Shown here one piece after another: positions 31,803 to 45,030 of a DNA stretch of 64,000 nt. Both the position numbers and the translations under genes were made by a program. Location of the stretch: assembly GCA_003013855.2 (NCBI GenBank), contig ML058588.1:372001-436000 (forward strand). The letters are read 5' to 3'. Under the pieces are notes generated by a model. It searched no databases, had not been told where the DNA came from, and saw only the letters and a list, made by a program, of their open reading frames with translations. Positions within the stretch are counted from its first letter, which is position 1; each line of letters begins with the position of its first letter. Source of the stretch: Liriodendron chinense. Lineage: Eukaryota > Streptophyta > Magnoliopsida > Magnoliales > Magnoliaceae.

Positions 31803-32268
31803 GCGGATTGCCAGCGAAAAACCTTTCACAAGAACTCCTTGCAATGGTAAGCTTGGTAGGGCCCACCATGATGTTAGAGAGAAATCAACCCATCTATCAT
31901 TTTTCCATATCATGTTAGTAGGTGGGCCTAAAACTGAGGCAGATCCAAAACTCAAGTGGACAGGGAACAAGTAAGGTTTGAAGTCTACTGTTGAGATCTT
32001 CGTCAATCAGGGTAGTAATACTTATGTTTTCAGTCCATACTAGTAGGAATGACCTTATGAAAGGAATGGATAGCATATAAACATCATTGTGGACCCCAGG
32101 GAGGTTTCCAAGGTAGGCATTTCCCTTCCTACCTTTTTCCTGTCGTGTGGCCCACTTGAGTTTTGGATTTGCCTCATGTTTTTTTATATCCTTGTGTGAC
32201 CCACCAAAATGGATGGACGAGGTAGATTTGTCACAAATATCAAGGTGGGCCCAAAGGCTAATTGGAAC
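31803..32268. mobile_element. Degenerate foldback element
   Basis: GCGGATTGCC near 31803 and the core arms (AGGGCCCACCATGATGTTAG on the left, ATCAAGGTGGGCCC on the right) mark a foldback copy with degraded ends. No target duplication could be read. Confidence 0.55.
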
Positions 32269-32304
32269 TTCACATGAGAACTTTCATATTTAAAAGCACA
32301 TTTA

Positions 32305-32610
32305 GGGCCTGTTTGGATCGTAAGTTGCTTAAGATAAGTTACTTATGCCGCAAATAGCTTATCTTAGTTTCTACTTATTAAGAAAATAAGTATGTTTGGT
32401 AAACAACATACTTATCAGCTTTTCCTCTCTTTCATCTCTCCAAAAAAGTTAAAAAGTAAAAAAAATTAGCTCAAGTGATTATGTACTTTTTAGTTTAAAA
32501 GTTACTTATTACTAATCATAAACCAAACTTACTTATCTGAAATAAGTTACCTATCGACCAACTGCTGTAAGTAGAAAATGTAACTTATTTGGTAGTATCC
32601 AAACGGGCCC
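32305..32610. mobile_element. Tourist-like MITE (306 bp), TSD TTA
   Basis: Starts GGGCCTGTTTGGATCG and ends GTATCCAAACGGGCCC. TTA flanks it at 32302-32304 and 32611-32613. The interior is AT-rich with inverted AAGTTACTTAT/ATAAGTAACTT motifs. Fits PIF/Harbinger Tourist elements. Confidence 0.8.
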
Positions 32611-32639
32611 TTAATTACAATCCTAATGTGCCTAATGGG

Positions 32640-34170
32640 TCATTTTGCACCATGAAAACGGTGGTAATCAATGGCAATAGATAGTAAAAACAAAAGGTGC
32701 TTGTTTAGTAGATGTACAATTGTGGTAAATGAATTTTCATTACCATCGCTTCATTCAATCTTCTTTTCTTGGCTAGAGGTGTAATTTCGATTTCCATTGC
32801 TTAGGATTACAAGGGTTTATGCTGGCATGAAAATGATGGTGGGCTTGACTTTAATAATTGATAGGCTCCACTATGATGTTTTAAGTAAAATTTACTTCAA
32901 TCACCTAGTGTGCCATTCCATTTTAGCCACATAGCCCCAAAGTCAGCGTCATCCATGATTTAAGTAAGCCATTTGAAGGGAGATATTGGGAGAGGGACAC
33001 CAACCTTTATTTTTTTTCAAGGCCCACCATGATAATCATATGAAATCTACTCCAACCATTAGATGAGAAGCTAAAATGTAGGCCTTGGATAAAAAAATAA
33101 GCCCATCCTTGATTCGGGTGGCCCACACGAAAGGAAACAATTTGGAGGGTGAGTATCATTGTTTCCCTTCAAAAGGCTCACCTAAATCATAAACTAGGTT
33201 GATTTTTGAGCCTTACCAATAAAATGGGGTAACACACCATGACTGGGGTGGATTGTATATAAGCATTATAGTCGGCCATGTTTGAGAGTTTTATAGGCAT
33301 TGATGGATTATGTTAGAGGACTTCTCCATGAAAATGGTGTAAAATCTATTTTATGAATTGGTGGGCCCTATTATGATGTAAATGAAATCCACCCTAAACA
33401 CTATGTGTGCCACTCATTTTAGCCGCAGAGCCCAAAACTTAGCCTGGTTTACAATTCAGGTGAGACATATAAAGAAAAATAATTGAGAGAGGGATGTCCC
33501 GTATATTATTTGTACTAGCTAGTATAGTTTACTAGAACATAGACCGGCTGATTTTTGGATGTTGCGGCTAACATGGAGTGACACACCTACCTATTCGGGT
33601 GGATTTCACTTAAACATCACAATGGGCCACATGTGTGAATTAGTAGAATGCATATCATGCATGACGTAAGGGTGCCAAACTCAAATTTTGAGTATAATTG
33701 GAATCCATTGTGTGGTGCCAAGCATAGCTAAGGATTTCAACTTAGGTTGTAATTGTAATTTGAATTCCAATCACATAGAATCTATGCTATAAAACCGCCA
33801 TAAATTCTTCTGATTACAAAGTTGTGGTGTCAATGAGTGTGCCCGATTTTTACAACTTATAACGAGGCCCACCTACTAACGAGGTTTGGATTTTACACAC
33901 CCGATTTTTACAAGTTATAATGGGGCTGACCTATTGGACAGGTTGGATTTTGCACACACATGATGTGTCGAAAGCTATCTGCTCGTTGGATGGTGACTCA
34001 TCTAACAACTGGTTGGATGTGAGCATTTCTCACTTGTTATGCTATTTTGATTTTTGAACGGGCATACCCTTCTTACAGTTCACCATGGCTCTAAAAAATG
34101 GTGGTAACTCATCTAGTCATCCACTTCACATGCGGAACTTGTTTACACTCATTTTTTTGTGCCCTGACAT
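32640..34170. other. Intergenic DNA with degenerate ~130-bp repeats
   Basis: 33000-33480 carries degenerate repeats ('ggcccaccatgat', 'gagagggacacc', 'ccattagatgagaag') related to those at 61410-61830. No coding sequence is supported. Confidence 0.45.
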
Positions 34171-35880
34171 GGACCAATCAGAAGCTGTCACGTGTTGACA
34201 TTATGTGACCATAAAGGGCGCGGAACTCACTCTTAATTGAGAGTGTCTTCATTTGATATTCCCTCATCGATACGCATTTAGTCATTAATGCGAAGGCACG
34301 AGTCCTTATAAACGTGCCCGTTAATGAGGCAACGTGTTCACCATGTCTATAAGAAGCTTGCTGAGAGAGCAAATTTTACCACGAATCCGGTTATAATCTT
34401 TTCAACAAGGTTATCGTACAATCCTTTTAAAATGGGAGATCTTCTTAAAGATGTTTAGAAGAACTTTAATGTTTGAAAAGATTCTGAAGACTCATGTATT
34501 GAACCGATGTTCAAGTAAACCCAACCTTGGATTGGTCTCAAATCAAGAGAAACAAACACAATAGCTCGATCAGGCCCTTCTCACTGTAAATTAGTTGGAA
34601 TCAAGATAATGAAAGAACTAGATTCAAGACCTAGTTCGACTCAATGCTGGAAGATCTTGATGTGATAGACCTTATCATCTATCCCTTTTAGTACTATGTC
34701 AAGATAGCAAGATCTGGTGGATGAGTGGCTTTGCTTTTTTAAAGGAGTCCCTTTTGGATTAACCCTTGAGGTTTTTTGATCTGGCAAAACTTTGGGGAGT
34801 CTTCAGGCCTAACCCATGCGATGAGCTACGAATGTCTCCGCAAACAATCAACTACGAAAAGAAGATTCAGGAAGACAACGAGTCTAGATCCGATTGATGT
34901 TTTCTTTCTAATATTACAAGTTGATAGTCTCAAAACAGTAAAAAGAATTCCCATATCCTATGGGATATAGTGACGTGGGAAAGAAGGACACAGGATCAAT
35001 AAAGAAACCCTAACAAGGATTTCGCCGCCTCAATACACTATAAATGAGCAATCGAAAAAGAGCTCGAGACTCTATGCCAAATATATTAATCTATCTTTAC
35101 ATTTACTTTTACATTTATCTTTCATTTCCCAACCTAGCCTAGTCTTTAATAGCTACTGTTTAGTGGCTCATGCTACAGTACTTTAGGAGTAAATTCAATT
35201 CTTTGCAAACTTAAGTTGTAGACTGTGATCACTTGAGTTCCAATTTAGTTGATGATCGTACCCACGCTGATCATCTGTTCCATTAATGAGCATCATTTCT
35301 ACAAATTAATAAAATTAACAACATTTTGCCTTTCTTATTCCGTTTGTATACACTTGTTCTTTTGAGAAATATTGAACTTAAATGCTGGTGCAAGAAAGTC
35401 CTCAAGTCATAGACCCACGTATATTGTTGCAAGACAAAAAGAACTCATTTGAAAGGCTTCACCTCATATCCTTTCACAAATTACTTGAAAGGAGCACAAT
35501 ATAGGTACCCAAGAGGACCTTGGATCTCGTGTCCAGTCATTATTTGTCCGTCTTGTTGTAGGGGACACCAATAATCTAATAACCCCTTGAGTTAGGCCGA
35601 CTCTAACATGCTTGTGCATTATACTCACATATGAATATCTAATCTAGGCCCTCGCTCACACGAGTGAAGAGACTTAATTGAACTGAGAGCAGCATAACTC
35701 ATGCAAGATCACCGAAATGAGTCACATTTTTTATGAAGCATATCTATAATATTAATAAAGAAATCATAACCACCCAGTTTACAGTGAAGCAAATAGTTAA
35801 CATAGCAAGTGGTACATTTGAAGAGAAAAATAAAATGGTAACTAATCTTTTTGCAGTGTAATTTTTGAGTTATGCTCATC
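34171..35880. other. Unclassified region with two TATA-like motifs
   Basis: TATA-like motifs occur at about 34346 (TCTATAAGAAG) and 35037 (ACTATAAATGAG), with unique-looking sequence between them. The 64-codon frame at 34776-34970 has no recognised relatives. No protein domain, RNA gene or bounded transposon can be supported. Confidence 0.35.
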
Positions 35881-35904
35881 TGCAGTTGGTTCGGCAATTT
35901 GGGT

Positions 35905-36443
35905 GGTCTGGATTGCCATAAAGCTGGAAGTGGCCGGGCACAGCCCCTGTGTGGGGCCAAAGATTCAAAGAGATGCCATTGGCAAATCTACACTTCCTAT
36001 CAGTTTTGCAAGTCCACAATCGGACAAGATTCTAAAAATCAGGCTGATCCAAAACTTAGGTGGGCCATACCACACAAAACAACGGGGATTGAGCACCCCA
36101 CCGTTGGAAACTTTGTGTGGGCCACAGAAGTTTTGTATCAAGATGATATTTTTGCATACAATTTATCTGAGTGGTAATAACCCTATAAACAGTTTGGATG
36201 AAATATAAACGCCACGGTCAGCTTCAGGAAGGTTTCAATGGTGTACGTTTCCGTTCCCACATTCTCATTTTGTGTGGCCCATCTGAGTTTTGGATCTGCC
36301 CGATTTTTGGATTCCTATCCTACTGTGATATAGAAAAACTAATGGAAGGTGTGGATTTGTCAGGGGCATCTCTGTGGTCCCACACAGCTACCGGCAACAG
36401 GGGCACAGAAATATCTCTGTGCCAAGGGGCACAGGCAATGCGA
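35905..36443. mobile_element. Foldback element D (ends degenerate)
   Basis: The left part (GGATTGCC... CACAGCCCCTGTGTGGGGCC) and right part (GTCCCACACAGCTACC... GGCACAGGCAAT) are loosely inverted and enclose the common foldback core. No TSD could be read. It ends just before the TSD of element E. Confidence 0.6.
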
Positions 36444-36450
36444 TACGTGC

Positions 36451-36983
36451 GGACGCGGATTTCCTGCAAGGCTTGCAGGAAGTTCCTGGCTAAGATGCTA
36501 GGTGGGGCCCACCGTGATTTTTGTGAGAAATCCACCCTGTCCATCCGTTTTTCGATCTTATTTTAGGACATGCAACAAAAAATGAGGCGTATCCAGAACT
36601 CAAGTGGGCCACACAAGAGGGAAAAATGGATGAAGAGTTTTCTACGGTTGAAATCTTCCTGGGCTCCATCTCGATGTTTATATGCCATCCAAACCGTTTA
36701 TAAGTTCATTCCCACTCGGATGAAGTTAAAACAGAAAAAAACTTAGCATGATACGTAACTTTGTGGCCATGCATACGTTTCAACGGCGGTCACTGAATCC
36801 CCACTTTGTCCTCTTCCCCACTGTCTCCTCTTGTGTGGCCCACTTGAGTTATGGATCCGCCTCATTTTTTGTCGCAGGACCTAAAATGAGAGATCACAAA
36901 ACGGATGGACGGAGCGGATTTCTCACAAACATCACTGTGGGCCCACCTAGCATCCCAGGCTGCAACTTCCTGCGAAAGCGTCC
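36451..36983. mobile_element. Foldback MULE-like element E (533 bp), 9-bp TSD (8/9)
   Basis: Starts GGACGCGGATTTCCTGCAAG and ends CTTCCTGCGAAAGCGTCC. Flanked by GATACGTGC (36442-36450) and CATACGTGC (36984-36992). The interior is the common core: GGTGGGGCCCACCGTGATTT on the left, facing ACATCACTGTGGGCCCACC on the right. Confidence 0.8.
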
Positions 36984-37304
36984 CATACGTGCCCCGGTCT
37001 TTGCTTGAAATGCGCCGTTTCCAGAGTTCTGGTAAGATGGACCCAAGATGAACTAATCCACGCCGTTGATCTGTCGTGTTCCGCTGTGAATGAACTACTC
37101 GCCAAAAATCTTCTTCATAAGACAATTTTAACCTTTGGTTTTGTACCCTACAGATGCACAGTTAAAAAATATACATCAACGGTCAAAATTCGACTGAAAA
37201 TAGTCCACATTGGGATCCAACAGATAAATGGTCTGGATTAAAGAAATATGGACCCTACTAAATAGATTTATCTGCATATGCTGGAAACCGATAAGGGGAA
37301 GAAG

Positions 37305-37671
37305 GGAAGCGGATTGCCTGTGACCCTGGTACGGAGATATTCCCGTCCCTGGGGCTGTGTGGGGCCCACAGAGATGTCCGTAATAAATCCACTCCGTCCA
37401 TCTGTTTTTAAAAGACCACATTATAACAGATTTCAAAAATCAGCCAGATACAAAATTCAGGTGGGCCACACCAACGAAACAGTTGGAACAGAAATGTCCA
37501 TAGTTGGAACCTTCCTGATATTTAGATCTTCCTGATTTTTAGAATACTGTCCTATTGTGGTCTTTCAAAACAGATGGGCCGAGTGGATTTGTCAAAAACA
37601 TCTATGTGGGCCCCACACAGCCCCGGGCACAGGTATACATCTATGGTTGGGGTCACAGGCAATCCACTTCC
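37305..37671. mobile_element. Foldback MULE-like element F (367 bp), 9-bp TSD (8/9)
   Basis: Starts GGAAGCGGATTGCCTGTGAC and ends GTCACAGGCAATCCACTTCC. Flanked by GGGAAGAAG (37296-37304) and AGGAAGAAG (37672-37680). Arms GTGTGGGGCCCACAGAGATG and CATCTATGTGGGCCCCACAC. Shorter than its relatives because the middle of the core is missing. Confidence 0.8.
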
Positions 37672-38149
37672 AGGAAGAAGTTGGAGGAAATATTTTATAC
37701 TCGAGCAAAGCATCGTGCATCATACTCATCCACCAAACACACGGTGGGGACGTACTCAATCTAGACCGTCAAGCCTTCCGGCCTAGTATGAATAGCAAGA
37801 AGGCCTAAGATCGACTGATCAGATAATAATAATAAGCTCTAGGTGGGTGGGAATCCTATAGACGGTTGATAAGGAAATATCAACGGCCTCCATTGTTCAA
37901 CAATTAGAGTCACCACGTCAACGAGAATTTTTAGATATGCCACATTTCTAATGGGACCCACATTTTCAACGGCCAGGATTAGTTGCATATGTTTCCTCTA
38001 TACAATGAATGAGTCTTATAATATCCCCAAACAATTCCTCATAAATAAAAAAAGGATCTTTGAACTTCGTATGGGAATCTTCTCAAATTAGCTCCATTCA
38101 TTGAAATGGACGGCCGTTACTCTTTTAATTTTTGGTGACCTTTGGTAAA

Positions 38150-40330
38150 GAGAAAAATCTCAATACTCTGGCAGAGTGTGACGGATGATATGCATGCACC
38201 TAGAAATTACTAGAGAATTGCTTATGTAGCATATAACTAAGCAAAATTAAACTGTCAAAATCATGGTTCCCCAATTTAGATGTAGCATGAACCAAAAATT
38301 ACACTTATTTGATCATCTGACTATTAGATTGGTGGACATTTATTGGACGGTTAAAAATGAAAATATCCAGTAGTCCTACAAGTGTACACGAATCAGAGGC
38401 TAGGATTGTTCAACTAATTTCTTTTTGGGATAGTGACTTAGCTACAGTGGTTTTCATAATTTAGTCGGTTTAAATTGTGCTAATCTGTGCCCACGTATCA
38501 AGCGTCATACGCTGCATGAGTATCATTACATCCCCTTTTATAAAAGTCTGGTTGGCACGTTCTTTGAAAGAGTGGTTTGATGAGGTTAGCTAATTCCACA
38601 CGCGTGTGTAGCCCTGTCCGCCCACACGTGGGAATATGTGCCAATGTAGAATACCTGTTCTTGATCAGATCTTTCCATCAGGTGGGCTACATTGTCTATG
38701 TCTTCTGAGATAAATTTCAGGACATTTCACATCTTAGGCGGGCCACATAAATAAAACAAATGGACAGCTAGGAACAACGATTCCAACCGTCAATTTGGTT
38801 TCAATAATATGGCCCACCTGAAAATTGAAACTTCCTGAATTTTAAGGGAAACGATCTAAATTCAATATTCAACCAGATGGAGAGATCAGATTTCGTATAT
38901 TGGCACGTGTTCCCACGTGTGGAATTAGGAAATGCCGCGATTTAATATTCTGGCAGAGCGTGGGTGACGTGCACTCTTCAACCACACATGGCATAGCTTT
39001 AGGGCGATCCAGACCGTCCAAATCTCTGAACTAATTGTGGATGGACCGGAGAGGATCATTTTAACCTTCTGATTTTTCCATTATAATTGATACCATTCAC
39101 CAACTTACTTCTAACCGTTCATTTGATAGCCATCAATTGGATGGTTCCGATTTTTTGATCAATGTGATTTTAGATATATCGTCCATGCACGATGTGACCG
39201 CAATTTGGATGGTCATGATAGCTGTACATGAGTGGCACGTGCGCAGAAGATAAGAAGATGGGTCCACCCCATTTTCATAATAGTGGTGAACTCACACACG
39301 AGTCTAGCACAGGTCAATTTAGACCGTCCAAATCGCCCACTTTAGGACGATTCTAACGTCCGATTAATGTACATCCATCGCTTTACTATTCATTTTTACC
39401 GTCCATTGGATGTCCATAAATCAGCCAGGTAAGATATCAATTCATTGTAAATTTTGGCCTATGATCCATCAGATGTGGGCCCCACAATTTCAACAGTTTG
39501 ATTTGACTCATATGTTTATCACGTGGATGATTTATGAGTGCATGAGTATGAACTGTTCACTCTGCCAGAGTATCAAAGTTTCTCACTCTCTCATGCACCT
39601 GCACAAATCGATAGACGCTAGAACCGACAGGTCGAGGACAGGAATGATATGGGCCTTTCAACAACCACCGTATATTATACTTTAAAAACCTTTGTTTGAT
39701 TAAAGACAAACCCTTGGAACCGTTTGTCAAGATTCTCTCCCTAATCAACGATCAAGATCTAAAGCTAGCCACCCGAGTCGATTCAACGGCTAGGATCAAC
39801 ATTCAGACCCGGGAATGTTTGGACAGAGCCGTCCACAACAGAATTCAGCTCCCTCTACTTGTTCTCAACTAGGAACTATTCAGTGTATAAAGCTTGTACA
39901 GTTGACTAGAAGGGGAGATGGAGGTGGGGCCCCACCAAATCTTTCTTTAGTTGAGGGGTTGTGGACACCACCGTACGTGTAGTCACTGTTTATGGCCAGA
40001 TGATTACGTGGTTTATGGTTTTTAATATCTTTAAATTTGATACTCTGGCTGAGTGGGATGAATGATACACTGGTACTTGGAATTACTCAGAAATTGCATA
40101 CGCCGCACAAAAGTAATTCAAATTAAACAGTTCAAATAATGGGTCTAATTTTAGATGTATAGTATCCGAAAGATTATCAGATTGGTGGACGTTTATTGGA
40201 CGGTTAAAAATGGAAAATATCCGACTGTACCATTTTGATAAACAGGTGTCCACGAATCAGAGGTTAGGATTGTTCGACAATCTGACTTTGGGACTCTTAG
40301 CTCGGTCACAGTTGGTTTTTAGTCCATTTA
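38150..40330. repeat. MITE family with GATACTCTGGCAGAGT ends (three copies)
   Basis: Copies start near 38162 (TACTCTGGCAGAGTG) and 40037 (TTTGATACTCTGGC). A longer one spans 38941-39577, from TATTCTGGCAGAG to CTCTGCCAGAGTATCAAA. The first two share an interior with 'gattggtggac', 'ttattggacggttaaaaatg' and 'cgaatcagaggttaggattg'. A fourth copy with both ends lies at 54261-54657. Transposon class unassigned because no TSD was clear. Confidence 0.65.
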
Positions 40331-40594
40331 AATAAAGTTGTATACGAGCTGAGCCAAGCCGAGTTTGACCCAAGTTTGGTTTGTCCGATTCACGTGAGAC
40401 CTTGTTCAAGCTTTACATGAGCCAAGCTTCTAGCTCCTAGCCCATTCTTATTATTTAAGCTTGGTTTGGTCCAAATTATGTAAGCTTGAGCTTGATTTGG
40501 TTTGGTCCAAATAGTCGATCTAAGCCAAGCTAAGCCAAGTTTGAGCAAGGGTCAGCTTGTTTTTTTTTTATTATTATTAAATAAACAGTATACA

Positions 40595-41040
40595 TAATAT
40601 GAGGGGGAGGTTTGGATCTTCCTTATTGTCTCATACCATAAAATGAGCTGGAAAATTGGATGAATGAATGGATAAAACAAATATATATTGGTGGGGCCGA
40701 CATATCTTTAACACCAGCTACGTGGTGGGTGTTGAGGTCACCAGCCAATTCGAATCCACTTTAGTGTACTGAGTAAATTTTGTGGGCTCACCATCACGTA
40801 TATGTATTATCCACATCGTCCATCCCTTTTTACGTATCATTTTAGGACATGGTCCAATTGGATCATATCCAAAGCTCGAGTGGATCAAAACACAGGAAAT
40901 AATGTGCATTCATGAATATGTATTATGTATTATCCACACCGTCCATCCGTTTTTACATATCATTTTAGGACATGATCCCAAAATTGAATCATATCCAACG
41001 CTCAAGTGGATCACACCATGGGAAACAATGTGCATACAAT
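40595..41040. repeat. Foldback remnant with internal ~112-bp duplication
   Basis: A block reading TATGTATTATCCACA-C-GTCCATCC...CATTTTAGGACATG occurs at about 40800-40910 and again at about 40917-41030. Together with the right arm at 40610-40700 it is a rearranged copy of the foldback core. Confidence 0.7.
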
Positions 41041-42011
41041 CAACAAGTCAAATAAGCCTGAATCAAACTGAGCAGAATCAAGTAAAGCCGAGCTGACACT
41101 GCCCTGGTTTGAGCTTGTTTTGGTTTGTTTGTTTTTTCAAAAGAAAAGAAAAAAAAAATTATAAAGAGCTTTACTCCGAGGCTTGGTTTGGTTTGAACTT
41201 CTATTCAAACCAATCCAAGCTGAGCTTTTTCAAACCAATTGAGCTCACTATAGGAAATTGCTCTTTTACCGACGACAGAATCCGTCGTTATTTTATCTTT
41301 TTTCGTCGATAACGATTATTACTAATGAAATCTGTCATTGCTAAGATTGTCGCAATAAGACCGTGGCTGAAGGCTTTTCCCGACGAAATATGACTTCGTC
41401 GACAATAATAAAACAAATACTGACGATTAAAATCGTCGGTAAACATTTTACTTTTGGTAGGAAAAATAATATATTTCGTCGGTAAACACATCTTATACCA
41501 ATGAATATCTTCGTTGGTAAAACTGTGGCTAAACGATATTACCGACGAGTATGTTCGTCGGTAAAACTGTTCCTAAACGATAATACCGACAAGTATATTC
41601 GTTGACATAAGCCCTCTATTACCGATGAAAAAATTCGTCGGTATATCTGATATATAGATCGTTGTTATAAATTTTTGTATATATTTTTACCTACGAAATA
41701 TTTCGTCAGTATAAGTTTTGAACTTACTATTACCAACGAGATATTTCGTCTGTAATAGTCTGTTTCTTCTCGGTTTCATTTATTTTTAAAATTCAGAAAA
41801 AAATTCTTGATATACACCTGTTACAATACATTTTCATCATATTCACATCCACATCCATCCAAACACAAATTACATCCATCCAAACACAAACCACATCCAT
41901 CCATACACAAACGATCCTATTCACATCCATATACAACCCACATTCATCCACGCACAAATACATATAAGTTTAACATTCGTATATAAAATAAATCATAAAT
42001 AAAATAAAAAA

Positions 42012-43585
42012 TCATGAAGATGAAGGCGGAGGTGGTGGGGTAGCGAGAGCCTGAAACATCTTCTACATCCGTCGCTTATGCTCCACCCGCATCTCCTTGA
42101 TCCTCCTCTCCTGCTCCTCTCGTCGCCTCTCCTGCTCCTCCTTCTGCTTCTTCAGTTGTTCTTTGATCCTATCGACAATGACCCGTAGCTACTGAACCCT
42201 TCTCTCTGTGATATCAGTTCGGCGAATGGAGCTCTCTTCAACGACGGATCGACTGGAGGCAGCTCTTAGTGGGTGCCATGAACTTAGCACCATGGCCAAG
42301 CCCACGCACATATTCAGAACGGGTGCCAAGCACCTCGCTCAGGATATCTAGCTCACTTCGCTGGTATCCATCGCCGCCTGTAATGAAAACATATGAATTT
42401 TCATAACGAATGACATTATTATAAATCAATGCAATTAAATTTTACAATATTAGGATTTTTACCCAATGCTCGCTGGTTCTAGGATGAACCCAAGATCCCG
42501 TCGCCTACCGACAGTGAGTCCCTCTGTAGAGGTCTACTGTCCAGGCTCCTGGTCGGTGATGTAATCTTGTTGCGCAATCGAAAGGGCAATAAAATTAATA
42601 TAACTGCATAGAAAGAATATATCAACTTAACAATTACCAGTAATTTCTTACCATGTCGTAACGATGTCGTACAAATGACTTTGAACTAGCTACGTGGTTC
42701 ACTTGTAACTTTTCCCTGTTCGCAGAATTTATTCTGCTCCTTTTCTGAACACATTATTTATAATACATTGTTATTAATTTCGAATTTAATTGTTACCTTA
42801 AAATATTGTAAATATGTAAATATTACCTGAAAAGCCTCAGATGAAAATATTTCGTAGAGTATCCGCCAGTCGTCTATAGTCATGTGCGGCGGTGCGGATA
42901 GTACGGCCTCATCGTGGGTCCTGCACCGCTTGTACCACTGGTGTAACTCTCCATTGTACTCCTTGAACCGCTCCCTGACCATGTCGTCGACGACGTGGGA
43001 AATGTAAAGAACACTCAAATCTAAGACAAATTTATTTTGCAGTTTCGTAAATAATAGATTAAGGCAATAAAATTATTAAGAAATAATTTAACCGTAAATG
43101 AACTTTCACAAAAAAAAATTTAATTTATTAAAATTTATCTGAAGGCGTTGATGGATGAGCTGCCGCACATCATCTGTCATGTCTGTCCAATGGGGGGTGG
43201 TGGCGGGATCAGAGATTAGCATAGGACACCGACCTCTGACGCAAAAAACTTGGCATTGTCCCCAACAGGTCTAAGGCAGTCCTGTGGGAGCTCTATCGTC
43301 CCCTTATCCTCATGCGTAAGTGGCTCTAAAACTAATCCACGCGTGGGTCCACGTCCTCGTCTACTGGTCGACGATGTTGTCGCAAAAGAAATATGTAAGT
43401 CTAAACATAAACAGAAGTTACTAAATAAATATATGTCTAGACTTACATGCAGTGCCTAATGTATGCTCAACTGAAGGATCAGACGCTTGTGATGTAGCAT
43501 ACGATGTTGATGCTGTCTGCGTCGCATCACGAGTGAAAGGGGTAGATCCAGTGTGCGAACGACTTCATCTCCCACCTGGTGCCAT
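42012..43585 (-). pseudogene. TNPA-like CACTA protein (Transposase_24 / Ptta-En-Spm type), broken
   Basis: Exon-like blocks on the minus strand, in order: MAPGGR followed at once by TGA (43585 down to about 43445), then RGRGPTRGLVLEPL...LRPVGDNAKFFASEVG (about 43400-43215). Next HWTDMTDDVRQLIHQRLQ (about 43195-43141), PPHMTIDDWRILYEIFSSEA (within 43018-42830), KRSRINSANREKLQVNHVAS and KSFVRHRYDMV (about 42743-42652), LDILSEVLGTRSEYVRGLGHG (about 42350-42285), and a Lys/Glu/Gln/Arg-rich coiled coil. It ends ...LATPPPPPSSS and a stop at 42012-42014. This is the standard order for plant TNPA-like proteins that bind CACTA subterminal repeats. In-frame stops at the seventh codon and in the C-terminal exons inactivate it. 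Exon borders are approximate. Confidence 0.75.
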
Positions 43586-44189
43586 GACTGAATATGTGCG
43601 AAATACAAACTTATAAATTTAAACAATATCAATACAAGTTTATGAACATCAGTATAATAAACACATTAAACTTTATAGTGCAGGTGAAATATACTAAAAC
43701 ATTATACAAGTAGTGTTAATGGTAGAATGAATTTGTGCTTATGCTTAGAGAGATGATTATAATATGATTAGACCATTATACTATAATGCAAGCATAATAT
43801 AATAAAATCGTAAACATTCTAATAAAATTTGAAAATTCCATTACATATTGTCATTTTATATTAAATACATGTATTTCATTGTAATACAAAATAACTTCGG
43901 ATCAACTATCCGAAGTACTCCCTACATAAGTTATCGTACGCTGCAGAAGTATATGTCAAGCTGTGTAAAGCACTCAACATTGTTACAGCCAACATGCCAG
44001 TTACAATAGGAGAAATCTAGTCTCTCGGGACTCCATTCAGATGTGCAAGTGACAAAATCGCATCTTCCATACGAAGTTTCTAGCGGTTATATTCCTCCAT
44101 CAGGTCCGAAATTTCTTTGAAGTTGTATAATCTTTCATATAAGTCATCGTTGATATATTCCTCTTCACACTCATCACACATCCGGGTAT

Positions 44190-45030
44190 GCTCCATAAAT
44201 TCTGAGCTAATACATAAACACGGGCCTGTCCAAATGGTCAGGCCACCTATATTGCTGTCCATAGGAAATTGACAGCTTCATCATGGTCATAACAGCGGTT
44301 CTCACCTTCCAGGGACCCCCGCTCAACATCCGTTTGGATCAACCACTCTTAATTACAAGTATCATGTTCATTATCTAATTTGCTACTAAATGATAATATA
44401 ATACAGTCAGTCGCCCATCCGAGGATGGATATATTGAAATGCTTTCATTATTTCTATCTAAATGCCAAAAACTAAATTTCGACAGCATCTCCCCCTATCT
44501 CTCCAGATATTTTTATCTTACATTTAATTTTCACGTTAAGTATCCACACATTGTGTGGATTATTGACAATGGAAATAAACATAAGAAACATATCTAGAGA
44601 GAATAGGGGAGATGCTGCACGAAACTAATGACAGAGCATGTAAATGACAAATAACGAAAACATTCTAATCTATCCAACCTTGGACTGTCAACAGGACAAT
44701 TTGACAGATTTCTATACCTCCAAAACACACTTTATCTATGCTCGGCAATATAGAAATCTCCAAATGGGCTAACTGATTGTATTATACTATCATTTGTGGA
44801 CAAAAATAACTATTAATAATAAGCGACATACATCCACACATACATTCACATACATCCACACAAATCAATCACGGATAGCTTCGACGCACATCTGGGTCTG
44901 CTCCATCAATTCTGAGCTAATACACAAACATGGGCCTGTCGAAATTGCCACACCACCTATATTACTATCCATAGGAAATGGATAGCTCTATCATGGTCGA
45001 ATAGCGGTTCCCACCTTCTAGGGACCTCAC
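44190..45030. repeat. Duplicated ~120-bp block inside the CACTA element
   Basis: The sequence from CTGAGCTAATACATAAACA (about 44203) to CCTTCCAGGGACC (about 44318) recurs from CTGAGCTAATACACAAACA (about 44913) to CCTTCTAGGGACC (about 45026) with about 85% apparent identity. The function of the block is unknown. A 60-codon minus frame covers part of copy 1. Confidence 0.75.

Noticed and set aside
34171..35100. Possible pararetrovirus or LTR leader suggested by spaced TATA-like motifs
   Set aside because: No movement protein, coat, RT motif, primer-binding site or terminal repeat could be seen.
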